DNA from: Diphasiastrum complanatum
Taxonomy: Eukaryota; Streptophyta; Lycopodiopsida; Lycopodiales; Lycopodiaceae
Length of the DNA stretch: 64,000 nt
Direction of reading: 5' to 3'
NCBI GenBank assembly: GCA_029204225.1
Contig: CM055095.1
Span: 15,840,049-15,904,048, forward strand
How positions within the stretch are numbered: position 1 is the first letter of the stretch; every line of letters starts with the position of its first letter. Shown here one piece after another: positions 15,046 through 28,650 of the stretch. The position numbers and the translations under genes are program-made. The notes beneath the pieces are model-generated. The model worked only from the letters and a program-made list of their open reading frames with translations. It was not told the origin of the DNA and made no database searches.

Positions 15046-15480
15046 GTAGACTGATCATTTATAAGCTATTGCGATTACAACTTATGTAAGAGTGAAATTT
15101 ATAGCAAAATTAGATGCGTGATTATTATAGTGCAATTAGAGTTGACAACAGATGTATTTTTCATGATTCAGCAATAAATACTGCATCCGACAATTCATCA
15201 CATGCTTTATTCTGTTCTATTGTTTCTATTATTCATGATATTATGATCTGAGTTCTAATAGTTGACAATGAGGTGATTTTTTTCTATCATTCATTTTGCA
15301 CACTTGTGAATGATAACAAGTTGTGTTTATCATAGTAGCTTCATCAAAATCAAAACTATTTTGTAGATATTGCAAATGAACCATAGAGTATTGTCTCAAC
15401 AATAGCAACCGCAACAATAGTATGCTAATACAAAAAAAAAAAAAAAAAAAAGCTTTAATAGATTTTGACAAAAAAGCTGA

Positions 15481-15970
15481 TGAAGCAACATTTATGGCAA
15501 ATGAGGACCAACAAGATGTTGATTCTTAATATTTAAATTCAAGTGCATGACAAGCCAGCGAAATTGGTTTCATGAGTATAGTCAAGCTATGACTCAGAAG
15601 TATGTCTCATTGGACAATAGAACTACTCACAGTATTGATGGTATTGGCATTATCAAATTGCAATTCTGGGATGGTACTACTTTCATTCCAACTATTCTTC
15701 ATGTTCCAGATCTTAACCAAAATCTACTTTCTATTAGTAGAATTGTTGATTTGGGCCATAAAGTCGAATTTGATTCTAATACTTTCGATATTAGACAAAA
15801 GTAGAAAGGTACTTGCACTCAAAATGAGAAAAGGCAATCTTTATAAGCTTAGTCATTGCAATACTTCGATTGTTCAAGCTCTATCTACTTCTACTTTGGA
15901 GGATAAAGATTTACTATGGCATTATAAAATGGGTCATGGCAATCATTCAACGAGACAAACACTATAAATG
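15481..15970 (+). pseudogene. Copia fragment: protease and GAG-pre-integrase
   Basis: The strand reads EATFMANEDQQDVDS, a stop, YLNSSA (a decayed YxDSGA protease site) and then FIPTILHVPDLNQNLLSISR and VLALKMRKGNLYKLSHC of the GAG-pre-integrase region, ending with LLWHYKMGHGNHS. At least three stops or frame changes interrupt it. It belongs to the same family as element B and the 22-kb fragment. It stops abruptly at about 15970 and is followed within about 60 bp by LTR-like sequence, so integrase, reverse transcriptase and RNase H are deleted. Confidence 0.75.
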
Positions 15971-16029
15971 CTTTTCATGCATCGATTCTTTCTTCAGACA
16001 GATTGTCAAAAATAAGTTCATAACTTTTA

Positions 16030-16510
16030 TAGATCGTAATTAGCTTTGTGAGCACGCGGTTCCGCCCGCTACTGTCTTGTGCTCACCTGCATTATCTGAC
16101 TTGTATATTTCATTATACTTAATCTGAATAAACTACTATTTGGCTCTGCGTTTAGATTCTTGTCGATATTGCAATTTTTTTTACATCCTGTCTGACTATC
16201 TGATTGACTTGTTTGATTTTCTGCACGTTGCTTCCGTTACCACCGTGCATTAAACCCTAACTTTATTTTGTGTTCGCCTACTTAGTTATCAGTAGTGCAC
16301 ACACCGAGGAAAATTCTCCATTCTCCAGCATATTATCAAAGCGTATCTGATTCCTTAAGCAAGCTCATGTCAGGGCTATTTCTATAGCTTGATAAGCTTC
16401 CCACAGAACCTGATCCTACTAGCCGATAGGATAACTGTTTTCTTGTTCTATAAGTTTGCACTATATTTTCATGCTTAAGTCACTGATAGTTACTACTATC
16501 ACTTAGACTA
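16030..16510 (+). mobile_element. LTR and leader of a copia element
   Basis: Bases 16040-16200 match, in inverse orientation, the stretch 21770-21935 (shared strings include GTCTTGTGCTCAC, TATACTTAATCTGA and CAATATTGCAA-like). A sequence repeated next to polyprotein pieces at both sites is most simply the family LTR. A degenerate primer-binding site, TATTATCAAAGCG near 16331, marks the end of the LTR before the gag start at 16520. Confidence 0.5.
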
Positions 16511-16519
16511 ATCTTCCAC

Positions 16520-17265
16520 ATGGCTTCCCAAGGGAAAGCCGGTCTTATCATGGACAAGCTTGATGGAGCCAACTACCATCTGTGGAAATTTAAGATGAGA
16601 ACTGTGCTAATGGCTAATGAGTTGTATGACGTTGTTATAGGTGCAGAGGCAAGACCCGAAGCCAATGATGCAGCAATCTCCTGATGGAAGCTGAAGGATG
16701 GCAAAGCATTCGCACTGATCATCCTCAATATTTTAGACACTCAAATTGGCCATGTGTCTGAAGCTCAAACATCCAAGGAAGTCTGGGACATCTTGAGCAC
16801 ATTATATGAAGTGCGAGATATAGCTTCCAAGCTACATCTCAGGAAGAAATTTTACTCCCTCAAGATGGCAAATGGTGATTCCTTGCAGAATCACATCAAC
16901 TAGTTCAAGAACCTGCTGAAGAAAATGGTCGATGTCAGATCTGCCATCAACGATCAAGACATAGTAATGACGCTGCTATCAAGCTTGCCAAGCTCATACG
17001 ACAGTTGGGTGATGATCATCACGACACACCCCAGAGCTAACTCTTTCAAGAGTCATTGCAATGTTGTTGCAGGAAGACACTCGAAGGAACGAAGCCTCCA
17101 GTTCCTCAACTACTGACTCTCATGCCTTGTACACCAACAGAGGCTCGAAAAAGCAGAAGAAAAAAGGCCCGAAGCCATCGAAGCAAAATCAGAAATCAAT
17201 ACAACATCAAGAGTAGTCGAACCCGCCAACAAAGAAGAAGCTATTTTGCAAATATTGCAAACTAA
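16520..17265 (+). pseudogene. Copia gag (UBN2-type) remnant
   Basis: The frame from ATG 16520 reads MASQGKAGLIMDKLDGANYH, a typical copia gag start where the element RNA-binding coat protein begins. LNILDTQIGHVSEAQTSKEV and LSTLYEVRD follow. In-frame stops occur near 16681 and 16902, and the tail frame (LSSLPSSYDSWVMIITTHP) loses the zinc knuckle. A related gag piece lies on the minus strand at 24.83-24.94 kb. Confidence 0.8.
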
Positions 17266-18623
17266 TTTTCAAAGGTTTGATACCCCTAATAGTGACCATT
17301 GTGTACCAAATTTTTTCACAGCCTTTGGATAACTTCAATACACAAGTGAATATGTGGATGCAAAGTTTCATTCAAATATATTGAGAAAATCTTCCAAAAT
17401 AGTGAGAAAACCATCAAAGAGCCTTTAATTTTACAACTTTTGACTTTTTCGGCAAGTTCTGATGGATCAAATTCACATGCAAGTGAAATCAAACCCTAAC
17501 TACTATAATTCTATGTTTTCTCATTTTAAAAATATGTCTTAACATTTCACATAGAAAACTCAAAATGCCCATATCTACTTCAATAGACTTTCAAGCTAAA
17601 AATCCTTGTTTATGAGATTGTTATGATCATTTAGACATATTTTAGAGTTGAAAATCATAGAAAGAAAATGATTACCCTCATGAACCACAATATATTTGCA
17701 ACTTTCTTCCTCAAATTGGCATCAATCAGCATGTCTTGAACTCCTCGTTTCCAACATGAAATGCTAAGCCTAAAAAGGAGATGTCAAAATCACCACAATG
17801 TCTAGAAAAAGGGAGACATGATATCCATCATAGTCAACATCACTCAAATCTCCTTCCACCCTTGAATCCAGTTCCAGTGTGAAACCATGTTAAGTGTGAC
17901 ATGCATGTGTATGTGGCCAAAAGTGTTATTTATAGCTCCTAGGCATTCTACCCTCATAGTATTATGTTATGTATGTACTCTTAAGCTAATTTTATAAGAT
18001 TAAGAGATTATTCTGGAGTAGAAGTTCTTTATGTGCAATGATAGCATATATCTTAGAGAAATTAAAGAATGTGATGTTATTTTGTTGGGAGATTGCAAAG
18101 TGTCATTGAGATCACCAACAAGTAATACATCGAGATGAATGTAAGAAAATACAAATGATGACTAGTGATGCTATTATCAATATTTTCTTGAAAAGATTCT
18201 GATTTACTTATTTGAACAGGTCAACCAAGTTTGATATTTTGTTAATCATTACTTAGTTCAAACAGAACTTGATAGTCCCTGGACATTATTACTAGATAAT
18301 TGCTTACATGCTATATGTAATAGCATAGATAAAAGTGTGCCAAATAAATAAATTGCACCACACAAGTTATATTTAAGGTCTTTGTATTTTTATGAAATGA
18401 TGTGCAAGAATAGTCCCATCTTGTTGACATCAACCATTGTGATCTTTGGGTGTTCAAATAGAACAATCTTGAGTCTATGTAAATAATTCAAAGTGAAATT
18501 GAATTTTAATTCATGAATCATAATGATTTGAGGAGAACATGAGCCATATATGATGTTCTCATAATACAAGCAACATCAATTTCTTGATAAATGAAAATTT
18601 TGACAACTTTAGCCAGGTACAAC

Positions 18624-18628
<5 letters not shown>
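17266..18628. other. AT-rich intergenic DNA
   Basis: No gene, RNA or repeat structure could be supported. Confidence 0.4.

Positions 18629-18673
<45 letters not shown>
18629..18673. repeat. (AC)n microsatellite
   Basis: Perfect AC array of about 22 units. Confidence 0.97.
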
Positions 18674-20433
<1,760 letters not shown>

Positions 20434-20835
20434 CTTGTATTCACACTATTGTGGCTTGGTAATGAAGTTGTTGTTGGACCGATCATAGGCTTTGACTTGG
20501 TTGAGTGGTTTGGCTCCATTGTCTCCTTTTGAGTGTTATGTAGGCTTGATCTCTAGGGATCATTTCATTGGCATCCATGAGTAACCATCCTTTGAATAAT
20601 TCATACTCACATTTAGAATCCATAGTCAAAGGATTTTTTTTGATAATATAAACACTAATAATTTTTCATGGAAATCATTTTGAAAGCCTCATTTGATTTA
20701 TCTTTACTAAGCCTAAGCAATGTGTTTATGAGTTTATCCGTAATATGTAAAATTCAAGTAAAGTTTTTTGGTGTTTGGCAAGGAGGATCTTGTAGCACTA
20801 GAGATTTTGCATGGAATGATTTAGGGCTTAGCGTT

Positions 20836-21380
20836 TGAGTGCATTTTTGACTAAGCTTATCTCACATTTGGTTTTGAACTATGCAGCTTTAACCACATCG
20901 GATTATAACGCATGTTACATTTGTGGACCGCTTTTGGAGGGTCGTCATAGCACAAATATGTTGAAAAAAGTGGTCTACAAAAATCATCGCAAATACTTGC
21001 CGCTTGATCATCCTTTTCAAAGGTTGAAGGGCAAAGATCCTTTAACTACACCACCACCCTCACACATGGGAGTAGTGGAATGGCATGGTGAATGGGTTAA
21101 ATATCATGATGTTAATTCTTCATGGAATGAATCCATTGATGGTATGAAACAGTTGTCTATTTTTCATAAATTACCCTGTTTAAAAAATTTATTGATAAAT
21201 CATCTATTGGATCCTATGCACATATTCAAAAACATAAGTGAATCACTATGGAACCACATCATTGGCATAAAAGACAACTCCCCAGCTCGTAAAGATCTAC
21301 AAGCGGCCGACATGAAAAGACCCTATTGGATTCAATACACTGAAGGTGTAGATTGTTGGAAAGAGGGGTGTGAAGAAAGA
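20836..21380 (+). pseudogene. CACTA (En/Spm) tnp2-type transposase fragment
   Basis: The frame reads NACYICGPLLEGRHS, HRKYLPLDHPFQRLKGKD, LSIFHKLPCLKNLLINHLLD, DPMHIFKNISESLWNHIIG and ARKDLQAADMKRPYW. This follows the order of tnp2 transposases (Transposase_21), whose hallmark is LDVMHIxKNxxxxLL. These proteins cut and paste CACTA elements. Only the central part remains; the end runs into lysine-rich repeat sequence after 21370. No CACTA terminal repeats were found nearby. Confidence 0.75.
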
Positions 21381-21559
21381 AAACTAAAAAAAAAAACAAA
21401 CACGAAAACGAAGCAAACTCGAAACTCGAAAAAGAAATAAACTCGAACGAAAATTGTTCGTGCGTAGCGGAATAAGCTATCTCACTCTTTTCTTAAGCAT
21501 GACTACGCCTATCAGACTCGAACAAAACATAAGTGATAGAAATCACGTTCGATCTGATT

Positions 21560-21745
21560 ACGTAGCCAAACATTAAGCATCAAATACATCAAAAAGATAA
21601 TTTGTCGTGAACAGCTAGACAAATTATTAGTCACAAATTATTCGCGAAGAGCTGGACTAATAATCAGTCGCAAATTAGTTGTGAAAAGCAATAAATATTA
21701 GTCGCGAATAGCTAGACTAATAATAATTCGCAAAGAGCAGACTAC
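21560..21745. repeat. Degenerate tandem repeat, about 40-45 bp unit
   Basis: Four imperfect copies of a unit containing ATTAGTCGCGAATAGCT and CTAATAATAATTCGC variants (the AATTAGTCGCAAATTA theme) lie side by side. The repeat sits between the CACTA fragment and the inverted copia LTR. Confidence 0.65.
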
Positions 21746-21769
21746 CAGATTAAGTAATAAGAAAGCCAG

Positions 21770-22330
21770 ACAGAATGTAGAAAGGCATTGCAATATTGAC
21801 ACAAATCTGAATGTAGAACAAACAGAGCTGTAATCAGATTAAGTATAGCAAAATATACAGGTCAATAATGCAAGTGAGCACAAGACAATAGCGGACGTAA
21901 ACGCGTGGTTCACAAAGTTAATCACACAATCTGTAAAGGTGATGAACCTATAACTAACAATACATCTGAAAGAAAAGAATCAATGTGCGAAAGCATCTAC
22001 AATGTCTGTCTCTAATTATCAGTGATGTTTCATTTTGATGCTCGACTTTATCACTAGGATAGTCTAGATCAAGAACAATAGAATGTTCAGACATTTGTTG
22101 TACAACAGCATGATTCAAGTGACTAAGTCTATAATGCCAAAGTAAACTTTTATTTGCTTGAATAGAAGTACTGAGATCCTCACTAGAGGCAGAAAAGCAA
22201 TGACCTAATCTATACAAGTATCCATGCCTCTTTCTGAGTGCTAGAATCTTGCTTGTCCTATCAACTACTTTGCACTGATCACATTCGAGTTCTACTTTAT
22301 GCATAGATCTGTGATTCTGTTGTAGGAAAA
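21770..22330 (-). pseudogene. Copia fragment: LTR-like end plus GAG-pre-integrase, inverted
   Basis: Minus-strand bases 22300-22050 read ILALRKRHGYLYRLGHCFSAS, LLWHYRLSHLNHAVVQQMS and IVLDLDYPSDKVE, nearly the same as element B at 5.6-5.85 kb. Bases 21770-21935 match the LTR-like stretch at 16.04-16.2 kb in inverse orientation. Integrase to RNase H are missing, so this is an internally deleted remnant. Confidence 0.75.
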
Positions 22331-22379
22331 ATAGTAATTCTTCTTCCACAGAGAACACGATGAAAGTTTGAATAAATCA

Positions 22380-22955
22380 AAAAAATATTAGTGTCTTCAA
22401 TTGGGTCTGTTTCTGATCTATGCACTAATAGAACAGTTTTGCCTTGATTGAATATAGCATGCGGAATTAATATGCAAAATTAAGAGACAACTTAAGACAA
22501 TTTTAGACAAACAAAAACTATTGATCAAAAACAAATTTTATAACTCTGAATTTCAATCACCAATATACATTTCTTGTTGTCTTATCTCGCTGTTGTGTCT
22601 CTGATTAAATGAGTCTGAGAGTCTCTTCAGTGTGAGAGTGTAGTTACAACGAGTAGTTCACATGTATTTATATTGCTACAGGAGAGGTCTTTTGGCCTTT
22701 TAATTACAGGTCTTTTGGCCTTTTAATTCTGCAACAGTATATCTAACCGTTTACAACGGTTGATATTTAAATAAACGCTCTGTTTCCAGGCTTGAATAAT
22801 TTCTGTTCGCGAATATTTTGCAACAGTCTGTCTCTTTGTCACAACTTCATATTTCGCGAATTCTTTGAGACAGTTGATAGATTTGAGCTTGAAGAAGAAT
22901 CCAGAATATTTCGCAAATTGTTCGTGACAGGGGACAATTTCGCGACAGGTACGAT
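22380..22955. other. Retroelement-derived noncoding DNA with a short tandem duplication
   Basis: AT-rich, with several TTCGCGAAT-type strings (for example near 22806, 22853 and 22938) suggesting old internal duplication. At 22685-22728 the 21-mer AGGTCTTTTGGCCTTTTAAT(T) occurs twice with a 23-bp period. No ORF is supported. Confidence 0.5.
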
Positions 22956-23665
22956 TTGAACTTGGATGAACAAGGTATTGTTTTCTGCCCAATCAGTGTT
23001 GTGCCACCCGCAGGTCTATGCTTAATGGAATCAGACCAGGTTACTACCCGTCAGAAAGGAAAGAAGCAAACTGCTCCATCACCGCCTCTTTTTGCCTCAT
23101 CTCCAGCTCTTGCTTCTATGAGTGCGCCACCTCTTTTCGGTCTGATGTCTCTCATAACTAGTATGCACACTGATCTCTTGGCTCTTCAAGAATGAGTAAC
23201 TACACTTGAAATGGAAAATGCAAGCCTCAAAGCTCAAATGGATGCATTTAGCAAAGCTCCAGAAGTGAACCCTGATCAGGTCAAGGCACTGGAGGAGAAA
23301 ATTCAGACCTCGACAAAAAGTTGGGCTGACATGCTCAAACATATCGAAGCAAAAAGTAATCAGATGGTTTCACAGGCGATGGAAGAACAAGCCATATGAG
23401 AATACAAATCTCAAAACGTCTGTGTTAGAGGTCTTTCCGAAATTGACCCCCTGCTTGCAGCCAAAGAACTTTTGGCCTCACTTTCCTATGAGGAAGAGGA
23501 AGGCGCCCTGGAAGCAGCTTGGCACAGTAAGTTCAACTCTTCAGTTGTCTTTATCTATTTCAAATACACTGATTATCGTAATGAAGTTCTTAGGCGTCGT
23601 AAATGTCTTAAAGGCAGTAACGTTTTTGTTTATGAGGATCTAACTGCCTTACAGTGGAAGGAATA
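22956..23665 (+). pseudogene. ORF1-type protein of a non-LTR-like repeat, copy 1
   Basis: Successive open stretches read ALASMSAPPLFGLMSLITS, a stop, LEMENASLKAQMDAFSKAPE (coiled-coil heptads), KSWADMLKHIEAKSNQ, a stop, VCVRGLSEIDPLLAAKELL and RRRKCLKGSNVFVYEDLTAL. The order coiled coil, SWADxL, RNA-binding-like core and K-x-LKGxxxFxxEDLT resembles ORF1 proteins of L1-type elements, which bind element RNA. A second copy at 54.0-54.9 kb keeps the same order. Stops make this copy non-functional. Family assignment is inference; no endonuclease or reverse transcriptase lies beside it. Confidence 0.55.
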
Positions 23666-24035
23666 GAAGCGCAGCTCGTTGAGGAAGCAAATGCAATAGG
23701 AAAAAGGGTTATTTTTTGGATGGTTGACATTTTCTAGTCACCCCATCCGGAACTCATCACTCAATGATGCCTCCTACGTGAGAGCTTTTAGTCCATATAG
23801 AATTTTCAGACTGTATTTAAAGTTGCCTCCTGCGTGAGAGCTATCATTGAAGCTTATTGTTTGAAGTTAGGTTGAGAGTTAGAGCATTGAAGAGATATTT
23901 TTCTCTTCTTAGTTAGTTTAGTTTTAGTTTTGTTGTTTTGACGACATTGCTCCGTCTTGGTGCCATCCATTTTGATGTACTTGTTTCGTCTTATATGCCT
24001 TTGGGCATGAAAAAAGATGTTAATAAAGATTTCTT

Positions 24036-24038
<3 letters not shown>

Positions 24039-24082
<44 letters not shown>
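24039..24082. repeat. (TC)n array at the 3' end of the ORF1-type repeat
   Basis: The array follows GATGTTAATAAAGATTTC, matching GATGTTAATAAAGCTTTC ahead of the array at 55.06 kb. The position directly behind an AATAAA-like signal suggests it is the tail of the repeat rather than a random microsatellite. Confidence 0.9.
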
Positions 24083-24087
<5 letters not shown>

Positions 24088-24830
24088 ACAAATCTAAGAT
24101 TCATTTACCATCAAACACTATCTTCATTTACTTTACACTTAACACTTAGCGCTATCTATTTAAACACTTAACATTGTCTATTCAAACACTTAACACAGCA
24201 CTATCTATTCAAACACTTATCTTTCATTTCTTCACTTTCTTTCACGAAAACAAACAAAACAAACTTTATCTTTAAAAAATAAAGCGAAACATAAACTCTA
24301 AACATCAATAGCATGAAATGATCTTCAAGATCCAAGCTCCAAATGCAAAAATCACTCCAAACTCGCCTTTAATCGCTCAAACCTACACAAAAAAAAAGAG
24401 TGAAAAGAAAGACGCTGGATCACGCGAAATGTCTAAAAATCATCAGACGTCAAAATCCGACGCCCTCCAGACACGTTAGATGTCCATGTCAGTCAGGACT
24501 CGGACATCAGAAGCCAGTGGTTGTAGACAGGCTTTTGGATTGCTGATGTGGACGTTAGATTTCGACGTCCGTCGGATTCCGATGTCCAAGTCCGATGACA
24601 TGTAATTTTGTTTTTTAAAAAAATATTTCATGCCATGCTGTCAGATTCCAACATGTCGGATTCCGACGTCCACTTTGAAAATTGGTTGCCGCCACAATTT
24701 TCTGATCACCAGACCGTCAGTTTTGAAAGTTTTGCCTGGATGTCGGATTTCGACGCGTCAAATTGTGACGAATTCTAAAATTTCCAAAAATCCATCCACA
24801 AAATATGTTATTGTGCTCATAGAATGTACT
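24083..24830. mobile_element. Dispersed repeat with GACGTC-type motifs, copy 1
   Basis: After the TC tail come repeated CTATCTATTCAAACACTTA strings, then a CG-containing block in which TCxGATTCxGACGTC variants recur (about 24440-24780). The same layout, in the same order and orientation, follows the TC array at 55.17-55.9 kb, including TTGGTTGCCGCCACAATTTT. No ORF is convincing. The two copies define one repeat family. Confidence 0.7.
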
Positions 24831-24945
24831 CAATATATTCCATGCCTCTTTTGAAGACTGCGCTTGTCTGATGTGGCCAATCTGTGTGTCAAAGATGTTA
24901 AGGGTGATCAAAAGGAAAAAGCCTTGCCATCCCTGAGCTTCCATG
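24830..24945 (-). pseudogene. Copia gag fragment (element E)
   Basis: The minus strand reads LITLNIFDTQIGHIRQAQSS and KEAWNILSTFYE, close to the gag at 16.7 kb (LNILDTQIGHVSEAQTSKEV). It is cut off at about 24830, where the GACGTC repeat begins. It lies about 290 bp from a primer-binding site on the same strand, so it is the start of element E. Confidence 0.7.
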
Positions 24946-25237
24946 TGAAAATGGCTTGCTCATCGACACTGGAAAGTAGTTCGGTTCCAATGACTATTTT
25001 TCAAAGCTCCTTGGCCATCAGTACACCCTCATCTTGAATATCCACAAATGGTAGTTCGAACCATCGAGTTTGTCTACCATTAGAGCAGATTATGATTGCA
25101 AATCCATTTCGAATTTCGGGATGAGTGTAATGCAAATAGTAGATTAATGTAACTGAAAACAATCATAGCAAATGTCTACACTATCAGAACTATTGTTCTG
25201 ATTATGCTCTAAGTCCGCTTCACAGAATCATAGACGA

Positions 25238-25352
25238 GGCTCTGATACCATGTTGGGATTTTGTCGGTGACAGCGCGGAGGAGTAGCGGAATCCTGGGTG
25301 CATGCAACTATGTCTATTGGATTCAGACAAACAACGATAAATCGAAGTCTGT
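25238..25352 (-). mobile_element. Primer-binding site and LTR start of copia element E
   Basis: Bases 25238-25250 are the complement of TGGTATCAGAGCC, the tRNA-Met primer site of plant copia elements. An LTR terminus (TGTTGGGATT on the plus strand) starts at 25251. The LTR is visible only to about 25352, where LINE sequence takes over. Confidence 0.65.
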
Positions 25353-25455
25353 CTTACTTGGGCCTTGGCATTTTGCAAGTAAGTTTGTTGCGAGTTTAGC
25401 GAGTTTTTGTTGCAAACAACTTTTCTAAAATGATAGCACATGGTGTGCTATTTTT
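25353..25455 (+). pseudogene. LINE reverse-transcriptase fragment
   Basis: The plus strand reads LGPWHFASKFVASL, matching LGPWHFVSKFFASFF on the minus strand at 33.7 kb, and both end with a TAGCACxxxGTGCTAT inverted repeat. This is a very short piece of LINE reverse transcriptase. Confidence 0.5.
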
Positions 25456-25833
25456 TTTGTGATGAAAAATAGTGTTTTGTACCAGGCTAATTCCATGTGT
25501 ACTAGTGTGTCCATTTGTAGTCAAATGTACATAAGTCAGCGAAATAAATTGCAGTCAATCAAAGAACACGATGGTATAGTATTTTTATAATCTCATTATG
25601 AGATTAGAACCACAGTGGAGTATGCATTATTTAAACAATTGTTTTGTTTGTAGAAGCAACATTGAATATGGCATTGAAAAATATAAAGAATGAATGAGGC
25701 TCATTTCTTATTTGAAAAAGTGAAAAAAAGATGTGAAGTTGAGCATTTAAGATTGGTACAAAGGCACATAATGATATATCAACAAGTAACAATGATGAGA
25801 TATATTTTTAAAACATCTGAATTCATGGGATGT

Positions 25834-26020
25834 CACTTAAATAAGGCCTACAACTAGCCACATAGGCACTCACAACAATGCTATGTTTCTCTCTCTCGAT
25901 AATACTTGGAACAATGTCATTCTAAGATCGTGTATTGCTACTTAAACAAGACCTACAACTAGCCACACAGGCACTCACAACAATACTATGTTTCTCTTTC
26001 TCGATAATACTTGAAATAAT
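25834..26020. repeat. Tandem duplication, about 82 bp, two copies
   Basis: Copy 1 (25834-25915) and copy 2 (about 25939-26020) share ACTTAAA, CCTACAACTAGCCACA, GGCACTCACAACAAT and TCGATAATACTTG in the same spacing, with about eight differences. They are separated by 23 bp. Confidence 0.8.
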
Positions 26021-26186
26021 TCAGAGATACTTTACTTGGGCTGATGCATAATCATGTTGTTGTCAATATCCATTCCCAGAATAACAATGTACACAAAGTA
26101 CATATGCTTGCATGGTATAAATTTTCCCCTAGATTTGTTTCTTTTGAAGTCTTCACAAGTACATTCCGGTGACTCACAAATTTCAA

Positions 26187-28609
26187 CTACGTAGGTATTC
26201 CTAGAAGGGTAATTGCAAAACTGTGGACCAAAAATTTAACATCACAATATTTTGTAAGCACTTCCTCTTTGATGACACTTGCTTTCAACTCAATTGCTTT
26301 TGTGATTCTTTCCTTTGCATCTACGGAAATAGAGTTCCTCCTCGTCGTGTTTCCTCTCTGCACGGGCGTGACAAAATCTTCCACATGTGTGCATGTGGGT
26401 TCCTCATTTATTGTGGTTGTGGATTCTATGCCAACTTCCTGCATGATTTCCATTATGTAGCCACCCTTGTTCAACATATCCACCTCCTCTTGGTTTTTTA
26501 TTTGTTCTAGAGCTAGCATACCATTGTCCTTCATTCTTTGATGGAGGTTTAATTATAGTCATGTTAAGTTGCCAGGTATGAGTAACATCTGAAGGGCAAA
26601 ATCACATATATTGCATATTTTCTCCCTTGATATTTTGGCGTCTCCCAAAAAAGCTGGGCACAACAATTGTTTCATTTGCTTTTCCTGAAGCAATAAGTTG
26701 ACTGCATTTTTTTCTACCGTCAATCATACCCATACAGACTATTCGGCTACCACTTGGTATACATCATAAAGCCCACATAGTCTTGTGAACCTCTCTCTCT
26801 CTAATACCACCTACTAATTGCAAGTGGCGTTTGAAATTGCATTCTTGATGAGGTACCTCTACCTAAGGAACACTTTGTCGAGGCATAGTTACGTACACAA
26901 TGTCGGGCCTATGTGACACTGTATCATCTTCCTTCCCCCATTCTGCAATTGGACGTCTCTTTGGAACACTTTGTTCATTTCCAACGATCATGGGAGAAGT
27001 TGTTGAAAGAGAGGCAAAATCGACTGCGTTACGAACAAGGTTCACAAATGGTTGTCCCTTGAATGTTTCTTTTCTTTGCCGATTTGGAGGAAGTACCTTT
27101 TTTGGTGGCTTTTCCCATTATTGTCAAGGCTTATAGTCTTAAGGGGTCGAAGAAGCTGTAGTTTCTCTATCTGACTACTGTCTGCTTCGTGAGCAACTAA
27201 ACCTTATCCTTGTATTATTTGAGGAAGAGTTCTTTCTTGTGTCCTTTGTCTACTGCTTTTGGGGCCTTTTCTATTGGAATCCACCTATCACTTTCATGTC
27301 CCAAATAATGATTAGTCAACTCTCCTGCGCTCAAACAGACAAGACAAGTCTGCTCTACTGCTACCTTTAATGGCTGTCTGTGGATTTGAACACTTTGATT
27401 TTTCAGCATCTGTGAACTCTGCTCGACGGATACGTTCGCTATTGTTGAGTTTAAGATCAATCTTCCACCGTAATCTTCATTCGCATCTCTTTGGTCAGTG
27501 TCCCTACTATATGGACTTCAATACTCGATTTCCGATACACTCTTCATTCATATAGGGTTTCTATGGAATCTGATTCTCCATTAGCACATTCTCTTCTATG
27601 ATAGTAATAGGGTTTTTGAGGCTTGCCATCTGCGAGAAAGTTATGTCCAGTGTTGCTTTTTTTTTATGGGTGACTATTTGAATATCAGAGGAAAGAGAGA
27701 AGCAAGAATACCCCACACAAGAGCAAGGAGAAGGGCTGAGGCAAGAATAGAAGAATGGAGGCAACGTATCAATGTGTATTGGTTGCTCGAAAAAAGAATC
27801 GCCATCGAAAATGTTAAGCTTAGAAGGAAGAGTGTCAGTCAAAGTTCAAAAAATACTAGCTCTTACATGAGAAGAGAACTGAGAATTAAAATCATCTTCG
27901 ATAAAAAGCACCTCTCCTAGGCTCGAAAGAAGACCAAAGAGAAGACATTTGAACTTGGCTGGAAATAAAGGAAGCGAGAGGTGAATCGGAAGAGAGATAG
28001 AAGAAAGCAACAAGAATTTCAAGAGCATCATAGGAAACAGCTTGAACCTAGGGATTCGAGATTAATAAAGCATTTAGCACGAGGGAAAATGAACTGATTG
28101 ACAAAACCTTTAATAGAAGTAGGATAAGGTGAATGAACACCAAAGAACAAGACCACAGAGGTGTCAAAAAGGGAAGCTCGAGAGACATTGAGGGCCTCAA
28201 GGTCTGAAATAAAAGAAAGGGTCAGTTTACCATCAATGATTTTTCTAGAATCTTTCGTGATTTTAACCTTTTTCAAAGCAGCTCATTTATACGAGTGAGA
28301 GGCAGGGGAAACTGCTTTATTAACAAGAGCTTCAGCAAAGCTAAGGGAAGGAGCCCCTCTATCTAGGATGGATAAGTTATTAGGGGCACTAATCAAAGAA
28401 GGAGCAGAGTCGTTCCTAGATCTCGAAGGAAGAAATTTGAATGAGCAAGGAGCAGCAAGATCACGCTTGCGGTTATTAAGACGATTGTGCATTTGATCAA
28501 AAGGAAAGATAGAGTCAAGAGCAAGCAAGAATCGAGGCTCCAAAAAACCATTAAATAATACTGGAGCCTTCAGCTTAGAATCTAGATGGATCATGGCCAC
28601 TGGCCCTAT

Positions 28610-28650
<41 letters not shown>

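Noticed and set aside
15432-15451. Poly(A) tail of a processed retrocopy
   Set aside because: An isolated A-run with no gene sequence or polyadenylation signal upstream.
21954-22358. 134-codon frame starting at 22358 as a host gene
   Set aside because: Its centre is copia GAG-pre-integrase, and the ends are chance extensions.
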